A DNA stretch of 64,000 nt from Swingsia samuiensis (GCF_006542355.1 NZ_CP038141.1:1432001-1496000); one strand, 5' to 3'. Shown: positions 35,614-45,608, numbered from the stretch's first letter. A program made the numbers and translations. Notes: a model not told the origin generated them from the letters alone.

Positions 35614-36636
35614 TTAGCCTGTTACGGAGTGACGCGAAAGAGTAAGTGTTTCTCCAGACTCCAGAGCGATAAAGGGCTTGGGGTTTCCCCGCATTGCTAA
35701 GTTTAAACGAGCGACTGGTTCTAGAATTGGTTCATCTGTGAGCTGAAAGGTTCCAAAATGGATCGCAAGGCCATGTTCTGCGTTAAGAGTCTTGAAGGCC
35801 ATGACCGCTTCTTCTGGGTTCATGTGTTGAGAGCGAAGAAGCGAACGAGGGGAATAAGCTCCAATCGGGAGGATCGCGAGGTCCTGTCGAGGCCATTTTT
35901 GATGGATCGCATCAAAGTGATAGCCCCATGCCGTATCCCCTGCAAAAAAGACACACTTCTTTTCCGTTTGGATCATGAATCCGCCCCATAATGCCTTGTT
36001 TGTGTCAAAGGGAGTGCGAGCACTGTTGTGAAGCGCTGGCGTGGCACTAATTGAAAAACCATTCTCAAGAGCAATATTTTCCCACCAATCAAGTTCGATA
36101 ATTCGAGAAAGACCTGCTTTGGCGAGGTGCTTTCTGTTCCCGGGCAGAGAAATGCATAAAATATCTTTATTTTTGGCCAGAACTCGCAAAGAGGGAAGAT
36201 CCATATGATCGTAATGGCAGTGAGAAACTAGAATAAGATCAATCGGGGGGAGTTTTTCTAAGGCGATGCCAGGTGGGATCACTCGTTTGGGGCCAAAATG
36301 GCGGAATGGTGAGCATCTTTCAGAGAAAATCGGGTCTGTTATGATCCGAAATGGCGGAGCATTTCTCTGACCGAATTGTAAAAGCACGGTAGAATGACCG
36401 ATGAACGTTGCGGTGTATTCTCCTGCGAGTGGGGTGGGTAAATCATGCTGAGGAGGAATGGGCAGATCGCTGGGCCAACGAGGGCGATTTTTAAGTTGCC
36501 ATTTTAAAATATTATAAGCTTTGCGGAATGGATTCTTTTTTGCAACAGTGTTGCTTAAAGTCCATTCTTGGGGGTTGGTGTAGTGGTTTCCATCAAAGTG
36601 GAGAGGCATTTTTTTAAGCACAAGATCGTGTTTCAC
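35614..36636 (-). CDS. MBL-fold hydrolase (NAPE-PLD/UlaG-like)
   Basis: This 340-residue metallo-beta-lactamase fold protein has the metal motif H139-x-H141-x-D143-H144 ('SHCHYDHMDLPSL'), preceded by 'TFIGHSTVLLQF' and 'RIITDPIFSERCSPFRHFGPKR'. Later come 'FFAGDTAWGYHFDAI' (metal Asp) and 'AIHFGTF' (last His). These features resemble bacterial relatives of N-acyl-phosphatidylethanolamine phospholipase D, which often act on lipid or phosphoester substrates. No signal peptide is obvious. The substrate is unknown. It is divergent from tkt. Confidence 0.83.
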   Translation of the reverse strand: MKHDLVLKKMPLHFDGNHYTNPQEWTLSNTVAKKNPFRKAYNILKWQLKNRPRWPSDLPIPPQHDLPTPLAGEYTATFIGHSTVLLQFGQRNAPPFRIITDPIFSERCSPFRHFGPKRVIPPGIALEKLPPIDLILVSHCHYDHMDLPSLRVLAKNKDILCISLPGNRKHLAKAGLSRIIELDWWENIALENGFSISATPALHNSARTPFDTNKALWGGFMIQTEKKCVFFAGDTAWGYHFDAIHQKWPRQDLAILPIGAYSPRSLLRSQHMNPEEAVMAFKTLNAEHGLAIHFGTFQLTDEPILEPVARLNLAMRGNPKPFIALESGETLTLSRHSVTG

Positions 36637-36758
36637 AATAAGGTTTACTTGTCAGGCATTGCTTATATAGCGATATCGGGTCATGCCCTTATATGAGAAG
36701 GGCGAGAACATAATTCTAGTTCGTTCTCGTTCGTCACAAGCCGGAGACTTCAATACCG

Positions 36759-38816
36759 ATGAGTAAGTTACCAGAGCTCGGTATCAATACCATCCGCACA
36801 CTATCTATGGACGGTGTCGAGCGTGCGAATTCGGGACACCCCGGAACCGCGATGGCTATGGCGCCAGCTATGTATGCCCTTTGGCAGCATGACCTAAATT
36901 ATGATCCGGCTGACCCGCTATGGCCAGCCCGTGACCGCTTTGTTCTATCAATCGGCCACGCATCAATGCTTTTATATTCGACGCTGTATTTGACAGGCGT
37001 TCGTGATATTGAAAATGGCAAAGTTATTGATCGTCCGGCTCTTACCGTTGAAGATCTAAAACATTTCCGCCAGTTGGATTCACGGACCCCAGGTCATCCT
37101 GAGTATCACTTTACCGCTGGAGTAGAGACAACAACTGGCCCGCTAGGGCAGGGTTGTGGAAACTCGGTCGGTATGGCGATGGCTCAGAAATGGCTCTCTG
37201 CCACGTATGATCGTCCAGGATTTAAGCTCTTTGATTATCACGTCACAACATTCTGTGGTGATGGTGATATGATGGAAGGTGTTGCTTCTGAAGCTGCGTC
37301 CACAGCTGGACATCTTGGCCTAGGGAATTTGACTTGGGTTTATGACTCAAACCATATTTCAATTGAAGGGTCGACCGATCTTGCGCTGACAGAAGATGTC
37401 GCGAAAAGATTTGAGGCCTATAATTGGCATGTTCAGACGCTTGATGATGGCAATGATGTTGCTGCTATCCTTAAAGCTCTTGAAGCCGCTAAAAAAGTTA
37501 CAGACCGTCCAAGCATGATCGTTCTAAAGACGATTATTGGTTACGGTGCTCCTCATAAAGCCGGTACAGCTGAGGCTCATGGTGAACCTTTGGGGGCAGA
37601 AGAACTTAAAGGTGCCAAGGCAGCTTATGGCTGGCCTAAAGATGCTCCTGAGTTCTATGTTCCCGAGGGCGTGCTAGAGCATTTTGCTGATGGAATTGGC
37701 AAGCGCGGGGCAAAAGCTAATTCGGAATGGCGTGAGCTTTTTGCAAAATATAGCAAAGAATATCCGAAAGAAGCCAAAGAACTTGAAGCGATCTTTGCGC
37801 ATCGTCTTCCTGAAGGGTGGGATAAGGATATTCCAACATTCCCAGCTGATGCTAAGGGGATTGCTTCTCGTGCAAGTTCAGGTCAGGTTCTGAACGCTGT
37901 TGCAAAAAATCTGCCATGGATGATTGGTGGATCTGCGGATCTAACACCATCAACAAAAACAGATATTAAAAATGGCGGTTCTTTCCAGCCTCCTCAATGG
38001 AATGGAACATATGCAGGTCGGAACATCCATTTTGGTGTTCGTGAACATGCTATGGGATCAATTTGTAACGGTATCGCACTTTCCGGTATCCGTGCTTATG
38101 GATCGGGCTTCTTCATTTTCTCAGATTATATGAAGGCACCAGTTCGTCTTTCAGCGATCATGGAACTGCCTGTTCTTTATATTTTCACGCATGATTCAAT
38201 TGGTGTTGGTGAAGATGGCCCAACACATCAACCGATTGAACAGCTTGCTCAGCTTCGCGCAACGCCTGGACTAATGACCATTCGTCCATCTGATGCAAAC
38301 GAAGTTGCTGAAGCATGGCGTACTATTATTCCATTAACGCATAAACCTGGTGTTCTGGTGTTAAGTCGTCAGAATTTGCCAACACTTGATCGTACAAAAT
38401 ACGCACCGGCTTCAGGCCTTGCAAAAGGTGCTTATGTTTTGGCGAGCTGTGAAGGTAAGCCAGACGTGATTTTGATGGCTTCTGGATCTGAAGTTTCTCT
38501 TGTTGTTGATGCTTATGAGAAGCTAACAGCAGAAGGTGTTAAGGCGCGGGTCGTTTCGATGCCAAGTTTTGATCTCTTTGAAGATCAAAGTCAGGAATAT
38601 CGTGATTCTGTCCTTCCTCCAGATGTAATTGGCCGTGTTGCTGTTGAGCAGGCCGCTGCCTTTGGTTGGGATCGTTATGTTGGTTTGGGTGGCAAGATTA
38701 TTGCCATGAATTCATTTGGTGCATCTGCTCCCGGTGCTGCTGTGATGAAGAAATTCGGCTTCACACCAGAAGCTGTTTATGAAGCAGCGAAACAGCAAGT
38801 CGCTCGTAGCAAGTAA
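36759..38816 (+). CDS. tkt: Transketolase
   Basis: This 685-residue thiamine-diphosphate enzyme transfers two-carbon units among sugar phosphates. 'VERANSGHPGTAMAMAPAMY' opens the protein. The ThDP motif 'GDGDMMEGVASEAASTAGH' lies near residues 167-185, and 'GVREHAMGSICNGIAL' and 'THDSIGVGEDGPTHQPIEQL' are the pyrimidine-domain signatures. CCGGAGAC lies just before the ATG. It is first of a tightly packed operon (tal-pgi starts 12 bp after it). The 122-bp upstream gap holds an AT-rich stretch suitable for a promoter, but I cannot fix one. Confidence 0.96.
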   Translation: MSKLPELGINTIRTLSMDGVERANSGHPGTAMAMAPAMYALWQHDLNYDPADPLWPARDRFVLSIGHASMLLYSTLYLTGVRDIENGKVIDRPALTVEDLKHFRQLDSRTPGHPEYHFTAGVETTTGPLGQGCGNSVGMAMAQKWLSATYDRPGFKLFDYHVTTFCGDGDMMEGVASEAASTAGHLGLGNLTWVYDSNHISIEGSTDLALTEDVAKRFEAYNWHVQTLDDGNDVAAILKALEAAKKVTDRPSMIVLKTIIGYGAPHKAGTAEAHGEPLGAEELKGAKAAYGWPKDAPEFYVPEGVLEHFADGIGKRGAKANSEWRELFAKYSKEYPKEAKELEAIFAHRLPEGWDKDIPTFPADAKGIASRASSGQVLNAVAKNLPWMIGGSADLTPSTKTDIKNGGSFQPPQWNGTYAGRNIHFGVREHAMGSICNGIALSGIRAYGSGFFIFSDYMKAPVRLSAIMELPVLYIFTHDSIGVGEDGPTHQPIEQLAQLRATPGLMTIRPSDANEVAEAWRTIIPLTHKPGVLVLSRQNLPTLDRTKYAPASGLAKGAYVLASCEGKPDVILMASGSEVSLVVDAYEKLTAEGVKARVVSMPSFDLFEDQSQEYRDSVLPPDVIGRVAVEQAAAFGWDRYVGLGGKIIAMNSFGASAPGAAVMKKFGFTPEAVYEAAKQQVARSK

Positions 38817-38827
38817 GGAGAGAAACC

Positions 38828-41695
38828 ATGGCTGGTACATCTAATACCAGCCCCTCAAGGGGGGCTGATTCTATCCGTAAGTTAGGAGAGTATAAACAAT
38901 CTCCATGGCTGGATTTTATTCAGCGTAGCTATACGGAAAGTGGTAAGCTTAAAGGCCTTGTCGATTTAGACGACCTTCGCGGCGTAACATCTAATCCAGC
39001 GATTTTTGAAAAAGCGATTGGTTCTGGTACGGATTACGATCCTCAGATCAATGAATTGTTGGCAAAAGATGCTCTTCCTCCAGGAGAGCTATATGAAACG
39101 CTGGCAATTACAGATATCCGTGCAGCATGTGCGGTTATGCACCCAGTGTTTGAAAAGACAAAAAAGATTGACGGGTATGTCAGTCTTGAAGTTTCTCCAT
39201 ATCTTGCTTTTGATACAAAAGGTACGATTGAAGAAGCACGTCGTCTTTGGAAAGAAGTTGATCGTGATAACCTCATGATCAAAATTCCTGGTACGAAAGA
39301 AGGCACTGTAGCGGTTCGTGATGCTATTGAAGATGGTATCAATGTTAACGTTACACTTCTTTTCGCTTTAGATGCCTATAAAGCTGTTCTTGAAGCTTAT
39401 ATTTCTGGTTTGGAAGCTCGTGCAGCTAAAGGCGAAAGTGTCGCCGATATTGCAAGTGTGGCTTCATTCTTTGTGAGCCGTATTGATGGCAAGATCGATG
39501 CTGAAATTGATCGTCGTGTCGCAGCGGGTGATAAAGACGCGGAAGCTTTAAAGGCACTTCGTGGTAAAGTTGCGATTGCAAATGCAAAGCTTGCATATCA
39601 GCACTATCTTGAAGTGACTAAAAGCCCACGTTGGCAAGCACTAGCTCAAAAAGGTGCTCAGCCTCAACGTCTGCTTTGGGCAAGTACAGGCACAAAAGAT
39701 AAAGCCTATTCTGACGTTCTGTATGTTGAAGAATTGATTGGTGAAAACACCGTCAATACTATTCCGCCAGCAACGTTTGATGCGTTTCGCGATCATGGTA
39801 AAATTCGTGCCAGCCTCATTGAAAATGTTGATGCGGCCCGTCAGGTTCTAGCGGATGCTAAACGTTTAGGTTTAGATTTGGACGGTGTTACATCAACATT
39901 GGTTGTTGAAGGTTGTGCCGCTTTCTCAAAATCCTTCGACACGCTTTTAGGGGCTGTAGCCGCTAAGCGGGAGGCAGTGCTGGGAAAACGGTTACTCCAC
40001 GTCAGCGCTGATCTTCCCTCAGAGCTGCGCGATATCGTTGCAGAAGCTGAGGCGACGTGGAGTACGGAAGGTCTTGTTCGCCGCCTTTGGAAAAAGGATG
40101 CATCGGTTTGGACAAATGGGCCAGAAGCTAAGTGGCTTGGATGGTTGAATATCGTTCAGGAACGTTTAGCTCATGTTGATGAACTAGAAACATTAGCGCG
40201 AGATGTTAAAGCGCGTGGTTTCTCGGATGTTCTTCTTTTGGGTATGGGCGGATCAAGCCTTGGCCCTGAAGTTTTAGAGAAAACATTTGGTCAAAAAGCG
40301 GGTTGGCCAAAACTACATGTCCTAGATAGTACAGACCCTCAGCAAGTCAGTACTTTTGAAAAAGCAGTAGATGTTAAAAAGACGCTCTTTATTGTGGCCA
40401 GTAAGTCTGGTGGCACGTTAGAGCCTAACATCTTATTTGCTTATTTCTGGGATGTGGCCAAGAAAGCGTTGGGAAAAGATCCTGGTGATAACTTTATCGC
40501 CATTACAGATCCTAACTCCCACATGCAGGACGTCGCTAAAGAACATCATTTTTGGCGCACATTCTTTGGTGACCCGGCAATCGGTGGACGTTTCTCTGTT
40601 CTTTCTAACTTTGGACTGGTTCCTGCTGCGGTAAGCGGGATTGAGGTTCGTAAGTTCTTAGAATCAACACGTCTCATGATTGAAAGCTGTGACGCAAGCG
40701 TTCCGGCCGAAGTGAACCCAGGGATCTCTCTTGGTTTAATTCTAGGTCATGCTGCTAAAAATTTTGGCAGAGACAAAGTGACAATTCAGGCATCTGAAGG
40801 AATTGCTTCTTTTGGTGCTTGGTTGGAGCAGTTGGTTGCAGAAAGTACTGGTAAAATTGGTAGGGGCTTGGTTCCTATAGACGAAGAAGAACTTGGTTCT
40901 CCTGAAGTCTATGGCAAAGACCGTGTTTTTGTTGATCTGTTATTGGGTGATGAAAAGCCGAATAGCCGTTTGGCAGCTTTGCGTAATGCGGGTTCACCTG
41001 TTGTTACGGTGCGTTTGACGGATCCGGAGCAGATTGGCCAAGCTTTCTTCTTGTTTGAACTTGCCATTGCTGTAGTCGGCTCTGTTTTGGATATTGATCC
41101 TTTTGATCAACCAGACGTCGAGTTCAGTAAAGTTGAAACGCGGAAGCTCACCTCGGCTTACGAAGAAACAGGTTCTCTTCCAAAAGAAGCGCCTTTTGCA
41201 GTAGATGGGGATCTCTCTTTCTATGCAGACGACAAAAATGTCGCAGCTCTTGGAAAGGGCGATGCTGTTTCTATTTTGAAAAAGCATTTTGCACGCGTTG
41301 GGGCTGGGGATTACGTCGGGCTTTTGGCTTATATTGAACGTGATCTAGAAACCCGGCGCTGGGCTCAAGATGTTCGTATGAAGCTTAGGGATGCGTTAAA
41401 GGTTGCTACTGCTGCAGAGTTTGGGCCTCGGTTCTTACACTCAACAGGGCAGGCTTATAAAGGTGGCCCTAACAGTGGCGTATTCCTTCAGGTTACTGCC
41501 ACAGATGCGAATGATTTGCCTGTCCCAGGGTATCGCTTCACGTTTGGTGTGGTGAAAGCTGCCCAAGCACGTGGTGATTTTGAGGTATTGTCTTCTCGGG
41601 AGCGTCGCGCTCTACGAGTTCATATTAATGGATCGTTGGAAGCTGGTCTAAAGACACTTGCTGACGCGATCAGTAAAGCAATTACAGGAGCGTAA
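38828..41695 (+). CDS. tal-pgi: Bifunctional transaldolase / glucose-6-phosphate isomerase
   Basis: This 955-residue fusion links two sugar-phosphate enzymes. The transaldolase half (~1-385) has 'LDDLRGVTSNPAIFEKAI' and the Schiff-base lysine near residue 151 in 'NLMIKIPGTKEG'. The isomerase half (~395-955) has 'LLLGMGGSSLGPEVL', 'IVASKSGGTLEPN' and a later catalytic His/Lys region including 'HINGSLEAGLKTL'. The fusion is known from acetic acid bacteria and some other lineages. It would channel fructose-6-phosphate between the non-oxidative pentose-phosphate pathway and glucose-6-phosphate, allowing cyclic use of the pathway. Spacings to tkt (11 bp) and gnd (3 bp) show one operon. Confidence 0.96.
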   Translation: MAGTSNTSPSRGADSIRKLGEYKQSPWLDFIQRSYTESGKLKGLVDLDDLRGVTSNPAIFEKAIGSGTDYDPQINELLAKDALPPGELYETLAITDIRAACAVMHPVFEKTKKIDGYVSLEVSPYLAFDTKGTIEEARRLWKEVDRDNLMIKIPGTKEGTVAVRDAIEDGINVNVTLLFALDAYKAVLEAYISGLEARAAKGESVADIASVASFFVSRIDGKIDAEIDRRVAAGDKDAEALKALRGKVAIANAKLAYQHYLEVTKSPRWQALAQKGAQPQRLLWASTGTKDKAYSDVLYVEELIGENTVNTIPPATFDAFRDHGKIRASLIENVDAARQVLADAKRLGLDLDGVTSTLVVEGCAAFSKSFDTLLGAVAAKREAVLGKRLLHVSADLPSELRDIVAEAEATWSTEGLVRRLWKKDASVWTNGPEAKWLGWLNIVQERLAHVDELETLARDVKARGFSDVLLLGMGGSSLGPEVLEKTFGQKAGWPKLHVLDSTDPQQVSTFEKAVDVKKTLFIVASKSGGTLEPNILFAYFWDVAKKALGKDPGDNFIAITDPNSHMQDVAKEHHFWRTFFGDPAIGGRFSVLSNFGLVPAAVSGIEVRKFLESTRLMIESCDASVPAEVNPGISLGLILGHAAKNFGRDKVTIQASEGIASFGAWLEQLVAESTGKIGRGLVPIDEEELGSPEVYGKDRVFVDLLLGDEKPNSRLAALRNAGSPVVTVRLTDPEQIGQAFFLFELAIAVVGSVLDIDPFDQPDVEFSKVETRKLTSAYEETGSLPKEAPFAVDGDLSFYADDKNVAALGKGDAVSILKKHFARVGAGDYVGLLAYIERDLETRRWAQDVRMKLRDALKVATAAEFGPRFLHSTGQAYKGGPNSGVFLQVTATDANDLPVPGYRFTFGVVKAAQARGDFEVLSSRERRALRVHINGSLEAGLKTLADAISKAITGA

Positions 41696-41698
41696 GAC

Positions 41699-42697
41699 AT
41701 GCGTATTGGTATTATTGGCCTTGGAAGAATGGGCGGTAACATTGCTGTCCGCCTTACGCGCCATGGGCATGATGTTGTTGTGTATGATCGTACGCCAGCC
41801 GTAACCGCTGCAACAGTTGAACGTGCAGAAAAAGGCCGTGCAAAAGGAGCAGACAGCATTGAAGGTCTGGTAAAGGATCTTGAGGGTGATAAGCACCGTG
41901 TTGTTTGGGTTATGCTTCCTGCCGGTCCAATTACAGAAGCCTGTGTTCAGCAACTTTCTGGCCTTCTAGGCAAAGGCGATGTCATCATTGATGGTGGAAA
42001 CACCTATTATAAAGATGATGTTCGCCGTGCGAAAGAGTTGGCTGAGAAGGGCATTTCCTATGTTGACGTAGGAACTTCTGGTGGCGTCTGGGGCTTAGAG
42101 CGCGGCTATTGCATGATGTATGGCGGTTCTCAGGAAGCAACAGATTATATCGATCCTATTCTAAAAGCTTTGGCTCCTGGAAAAGGTGATGTTCCTGTTA
42201 CACCTGATCGTAACAAATCAGGTTTGGATTCACGTGCAGAGGAGGGATATCTTCACTGCGGTCCAGCAGGTTCTGGCCATTTTGTGAAGATGGTTCATAA
42301 CGGGATTGAATACGGCATGATGCAAGCCTTCGCAGAAGGTTTTGATATCATGAAGAGCAAAAACTCTTCTGTTCTTCCTGAAAATGAGCGTTTCAAGCTC
42401 AATATGGCTGATATTGCTGAAGTTTGGCGTCGTGGCAGTGTGGTATCGTCTTGGTTGCTTGACTTAACGGCAGAAGCACTTGCCAAGTCTGGGGATTTAG
42501 CTGAGTTCTCTGGTGAGGTATCTGATTCAGGCGAAGGTCGTTGGACGATTGAAGCTGCTATTGAAGAAGATGTACCAGTTCCCGTCATAACAGCATCGCT
42601 CTTTACGCGTTTCCGTTCTCGTTCTGGAAACAACTTTGCTGAGAAAATTATCTCGGCACAGCGTTTCGGATTTGGCGGACACGTCGAAAAGAAGTAA
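41699..42697 (+). CDS. gnd: 6-phosphogluconate dehydrogenase, short (GndA/YqeC) type
   Basis: At 332 residues this is the short form of decarboxylating 6-phosphogluconate dehydrogenase, versus ~470 in the E. coli form. The N-terminal Rossmann '[17 protein letters not shown]' is followed by '[16 protein letters not shown]', '[19 protein letters not shown]' and the catalytic region '[20 protein letters not shown]'. Short enzymes often prefer NAD+; cofactor choice here is inference. It makes ribulose-5-phosphate from 6-phosphogluconate. It begins 3 bp after tal-pgi and is followed by a strong hairpin before the HAD gene. Confidence 0.95.
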   Translation: MRIGIIGLGRMGGNIAVRLTRHGHDVVVYDRTPAVTAATVERAEKGRAKGADSIEGLVKDLEGDKHRVVWVMLPAGPITEACVQQLSGLLGKGDVIIDGGNTYYKDDVRRAKELAEKGISYVDVGTSGGVWGLERGYCMMYGGSQEATDYIDPILKALAPGKGDVPVTPDRNKSGLDSRAEEGYLHCGPAGSGHFVKMVHNGIEYGMMQAFAEGFDIMKSKNSSVLPENERFKLNMADIAEVWRRGSVVSSWLLDLTAEALAKSGDLAEFSGEVSDSGEGRWTIEAAIEEDVPVPVITASLFTRFRSRSGNNFAEKIISAQRFGFGGHVEKK

Positions 42698-42707
42698 GTC
42701 TGACAAA

Positions 42708-42740
42708 AAGGGCTTAAGAAAATATCTTTCTTAAGCCCTT
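42708..42740 (+). terminator. Strong intercistronic hairpin after gnd (no T-run)
   Basis: AAGGGCTTAAGAAA (42708-42721) pairs exactly with TTTCTTAAGCCCTT (42727-42740) around a 5-nt loop, 10 bp after the gnd stop. The T-run expected of an intrinsic terminator is missing (AGTGAAT follows), so it may be a partial terminator or a 3'-end stabiliser that sets higher levels of the upstream tkt/tal-pgi/gnd mRNA. Confidence 0.55.
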
Positions 42741-42758
42741 AGTGAATAAGAGGGTTGT

Positions 42759-43619
42759 ATGACCATTGATTTTGATGCGATTCAGGCTGAACTTCCTCCG
42801 CTCCCGGAGGAGATTAAGATGGTTGTATCTGATATGGATGGTACAATCCTCACCCCCAACAGAGAGTTGACCTCTGCAACGTTGCAGATGGCAAAAGTAC
42901 TAAAAGAACGAAGTGTTCCGCTTTGTTTGGTGAGTGCGCGGCCGCCTGAAGCAATGATTGAATATATAAAAAAACTTGAGATTTCAGGGGATAATGCTGC
43001 ATTAAATGGTGGTATTATTTTTTCTCAAGTAAATATGTCATCAAGCTTGAATCACGTTCTGTCTAAAGAAACGCTGTCTATAATTTATGACATGTTACAT
43101 GCTCATGGCATAGAAATATGGATGTATCGTCAGTCCTCTTGGATAGTAGCTGATTTGGCAAGCCCTTTCGTTGAGCAAGAGCGGCGTAAGACTGGGTTAA
43201 CACCGCATCAAGTAAAAGATTTACGTCAAGAAATTACCAATATTGGCAAAGTTGTTGGTGTGAGTAATGATTTTGATCTTTTGCAGCGAGTTGAAACGGA
43301 ATTAAGTGTAGTTTTGAAGAAAGAGGCAAGTGTGCATCGTTCTTCCGATATTCTTTTGGGGATTACTCCAGCACTTGCTAATAAAGGTGAAGCTGTGCGT
43401 ATGTTAGCGCATAGTTATGGTGTTGAGTTACAAAACGTAGCCTGTTTGGGCGATGCACATAATGATTTGCCAATGTTTTCCGTTTGTGGCCTTAAAATTG
43501 TTATGGGGCAGGCCGATGACGATGTGAAAGCGGCAGCTCAGGTTCAAACAGATACGAACGAACATGATGGTTGGGCTAAGGCCGTAGAGCACTATGTCCT
43601 ACCGAGGATTGCAAATTAA
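42759..43619 (+). CDS. HAD-family (Cof-type) phosphatase
   Basis: This 286-residue haloacid dehalogenase protein has motif I 'VVSDMDGTILTPNRELT' (nucleophile D25, acid D27), motif II Ser in 'LCLVSARPPEAMIEYI', a C2-type cap, motif III Lys in 'NKGEAVRMLAHSYGV', and motif IV 'CLGDAHNDLPMFSVCG'. Cof-type enzymes dephosphorylate sugar phosphates or similar small molecules. Its place between gnd and pgl suggests a pathway intermediate as substrate, for example clearing overflow sugar phosphates, but this is inference. The stop overlaps the pgl start (TAATG). Confidence 0.88.
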   Translation: MTIDFDAIQAELPPLPEEIKMVVSDMDGTILTPNRELTSATLQMAKVLKERSVPLCLVSARPPEAMIEYIKKLEISGDNAALNGGIIFSQVNMSSSLNHVLSKETLSIIYDMLHAHGIEIWMYRQSSWIVADLASPFVEQERRKTGLTPHQVKDLRQEITNIGKVVGVSNDFDLLQRVETELSVVLKKEASVHRSSDILLGITPALANKGEAVRMLAHSYGVELQNVACLGDAHNDLPMFSVCGLKIVMGQADDDVKAAAQVQTDTNEHDGWAKAVEHYVLPRIAN

Positions 43620-44353
43620 TGACAACCGATATCCGTAATGCACAGTTTGAAACTCTTTCTGATTCAGAGGCAGTCGCGCGGCGAATGGCAGACCTTCTGA
43701 TTGAAGGAATTCGTTCTAAGAAAGATGGGAATTTTAGGGTGGCCCTTTCAGGAGGATCAACCCCAAAGCGTCTTTTTGAACTTTTGGCGGCCCCTGAAAC
43801 AGCTAAGCAGATTCCTTGGGAACGTTTAGAAATTTTCTATGGTGATGAGCGTCATGTGCCTGATGGTCATCCTGATAGTAATTTTGCGGTTAGTGATGAG
43901 ACGTTGCTTCGCAAAGTAAATATTCCAGCTGGAAATATTTATAAAATTCCTACGGATAAAACTGTGCAGGAAGATGCCAAGATTTATCAGGATACGTTGC
44001 AGAAGGTTTATGGCAGCCAATCTTTTAATAAGAATAAACCATTATTTGATATTGTGATGCTTGGCTTAGGAACAGACGGCCATACAGCGTCTCTTTTTCC
44101 TGGCCAATCTGTTTTAAAAGAAAAAGATGCATGGGTTGGAACATGCGCTCCGCAAACTGCACCTTATGAGCGCATTACACTGACATATCCGGCTCTTGAA
44201 TCGAGTGAGCTGGTTGTCTTTCTTGTGACGGGTGCCTCTAAGGTCGAGATGTTGAAACGCCTCCGTGAGGGTGATCTGTCTTTGCCTTCAGCTAATGTAA
44301 CAAGTAATGGACGTATTTTGATCCTTGCTGACCGTGCAGCGGCCGGAGTGTAG
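43619..44353 (+). CDS. pgl: 6-phosphogluconolactonase
   Basis: This 244-residue member of the DevB/NagB-like family hydrolyses 6-phosphogluconolactone to 6-phosphogluconate. 'VALSGGSTPKRLFELLA' (phosphate loop), 'IFYGDERHVPDGHPDSN' (active-site Asp/Glu/Arg/His) and 'MLGLGTDGHTASLFPG' are all present. The start overlaps the HAD stop by one base. zwf, which makes its substrate, is not in this operon. rpiA starts 1 bp after the stop. Confidence 0.94.
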   Translation: MTTDIRNAQFETLSDSEAVARRMADLLIEGIRSKKDGNFRVALSGGSTPKRLFELLAAPETAKQIPWERLEIFYGDERHVPDGHPDSNFAVSDETLLRKVNIPAGNIYKIPTDKTVQEDAKIYQDTLQKVYGSQSFNKNKPLFDIVMLGLGTDGHTASLFPGQSVLKEKDAWVGTCAPQTAPYERITLTYPALESSELVVFLVTGASKVEMLKRLREGDLSLPSANVTSNGRILILADRAAAGV

Positions 44354-44354
44354 G

Positions 44355-45047
44355 ATGGATATTGTCGTTGAAGTCCATAAAAAGACAGCAGCACGTTTAG
44401 CGGCTGATATGGTCCAAAATGGTATGGTTGTTGGGCTGGGAACGGGAAGTACCGCAACCTACATGATTGAGCGGTTAGGGGAACGTATTGCCGAGGGGTT
44501 GGAGGTTCTGGGGATCCCAACTTCTGAAGATAGTGCGCGTAAAGCACGACAGGCGGGCATACAGTTAACGACGTTTGCAGCTCATCGCCACCTTGATCTT
44601 GCTATTGATGGAGCAGATGAGGTTCAGCGCGGCCCATTGAACCTTGTTAAGGGACTTGGTGGCGCTCTCGTTCGTGAGAAGATTGTTGCGCAGGCTGCTC
44701 GAAAATTCGTTGTTATAGTAGATGGCAACAAGCCGGTTGATCATTTAGGGCAACGGACTGCTATTCCAGTAGAGGTGATACCATTTGGTTGGGAAAGCAC
44801 AGCGGATCAGCTGTCTCAATGTGGTGCAAAAAGCTTGCACCCCCGAATGGATAGAGCTGGTCATTTATTTGTTAGTGATAACGGTAACATGATTTTGGAT
44901 TGTAACTTTGGTCCAATAGAAAAGCCTGATTTTCTTGCATCTCAGATTGATTCGATCGTAGGCGTGGTTGAGCATGGCTTGTTTTTGAATATGGCATCTG
45001 AAGTGTTGGTCGCGACTGAGCAGGGAGTGGAACGATGGGAGCCGTAA
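44355..45047 (+). CDS. rpiA: Ribose-5-phosphate isomerase A
   Basis: This 230-residue enzyme interconverts ribulose-5-phosphate and ribose-5-phosphate. 'VVGLGTGSTATYMIERL' (phosphate loop), 'AIDGADEV' (with the catalytic Asp), 'LVKGLGGALVREKIVAQAA' and 'VVIVDGNKPVDHLG' match RpiA throughout. The ATG at 44355 follows the pgl TAG directly; the upstream in-frame extension lies within pgl and is rejected. The last 13 bp overlap gntK. Confidence 0.95.
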   Translation: MDIVVEVHKKTAARLAADMVQNGMVVGLGTGSTATYMIERLGERIAEGLEVLGIPTSEDSARKARQAGIQLTTFAAHRHLDLAIDGADEVQRGPLNLVKGLGGALVREKIVAQAARKFVVIVDGNKPVDHLGQRTAIPVEVIPFGWESTADQLSQCGAKSLHPRMDRAGHLFVSDNGNMILDCNFGPIEKPDFLASQIDSIVGVVEHGLFLNMASEVLVATEQGVERWEP

Positions 45048-45607
45048 AAACGATGGAAACCGTCCAAGTGAACCACGTAGAAAGTATTAGACCTCGTTAT
45101 CTTGTTGTGATGGGGGTTTCAGGTACTGGAAAAACGACAATTGGAGTTAATCTTGCGGAAGCACTTCATTGGGCTTTTCAGGAGGGAGACTCTTTACATC
45201 CTCAAAGTAATGTTGAGAAAATGCACGCAGGAGTGCCATTAACAGACGCTGACCGTTGGCCTTGGCTTGAGTTGTGCCATGAGTGGCTGGAAAAAGAAGT
45301 CGCTATTGGCAGAGGCGCTGTTTTGACATGCTCTGCTTTGAAAAAAGTTTACAGGGATGTATTGAGTAGAAAGCTGCCGGTTGAGTTCGTTCATATTAAA
45401 GTTGCGGCAGAGATTCTTTTAGAACGGATGCAACAAAGAACGGGTCATTTTATGCCGCCTAGTTTGCTTCCAAGCCAGCTTGCGACACTTGAAGATCCAA
45501 CAGATGAAGAGCATGTAATTCGCGTTTCAGGATTAGAACCTCCAGATATTATTCTGGAAAAAATTATTGAAGTTTTACAAAAGAACGATACTCCAAGATT
45601 TGATTAA
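45035..45607 (+). CDS. gntK: Gluconokinase, GntK family
   Basis: This 190-residue P-loop kinase phosphorylates gluconate to 6-phosphogluconate, the substrate of gnd in the same operon. The P-loop 'VMGVSGTGKTTIG' (27-35), 'FQEGDSLHPQSNVEKMHAGVPLTDADR' (split over ~50-76) and 'LTCSALKKVYRDVL' are diagnostic. Acetic acid bacteria make gluconate in the periplasm, so this enzyme is the cytoplasmic entry point. The ATG at 45035 lies within the rpiA end, with GGAGTGG upstream; a second ATG at 45053 is possible. Confidence 0.93.
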   Translation: MGAVKTMETVQVNHVESIRPRYLVVMGVSGTGKTTIGVNLAEALHWAFQEGDSLHPQSNVEKMHAGVPLTDADRWPWLELCHEWLEKEVAIGRGAVLTCSALKKVYRDVLSRKLPVEFVHIKVAAEILLERMQQRTGHFMPPSLLPSQLATLEDPTDEEHVIRVSGLEPPDIILEKIIEVLQKNDTPRFD

Positions 45608-45608
45608 G

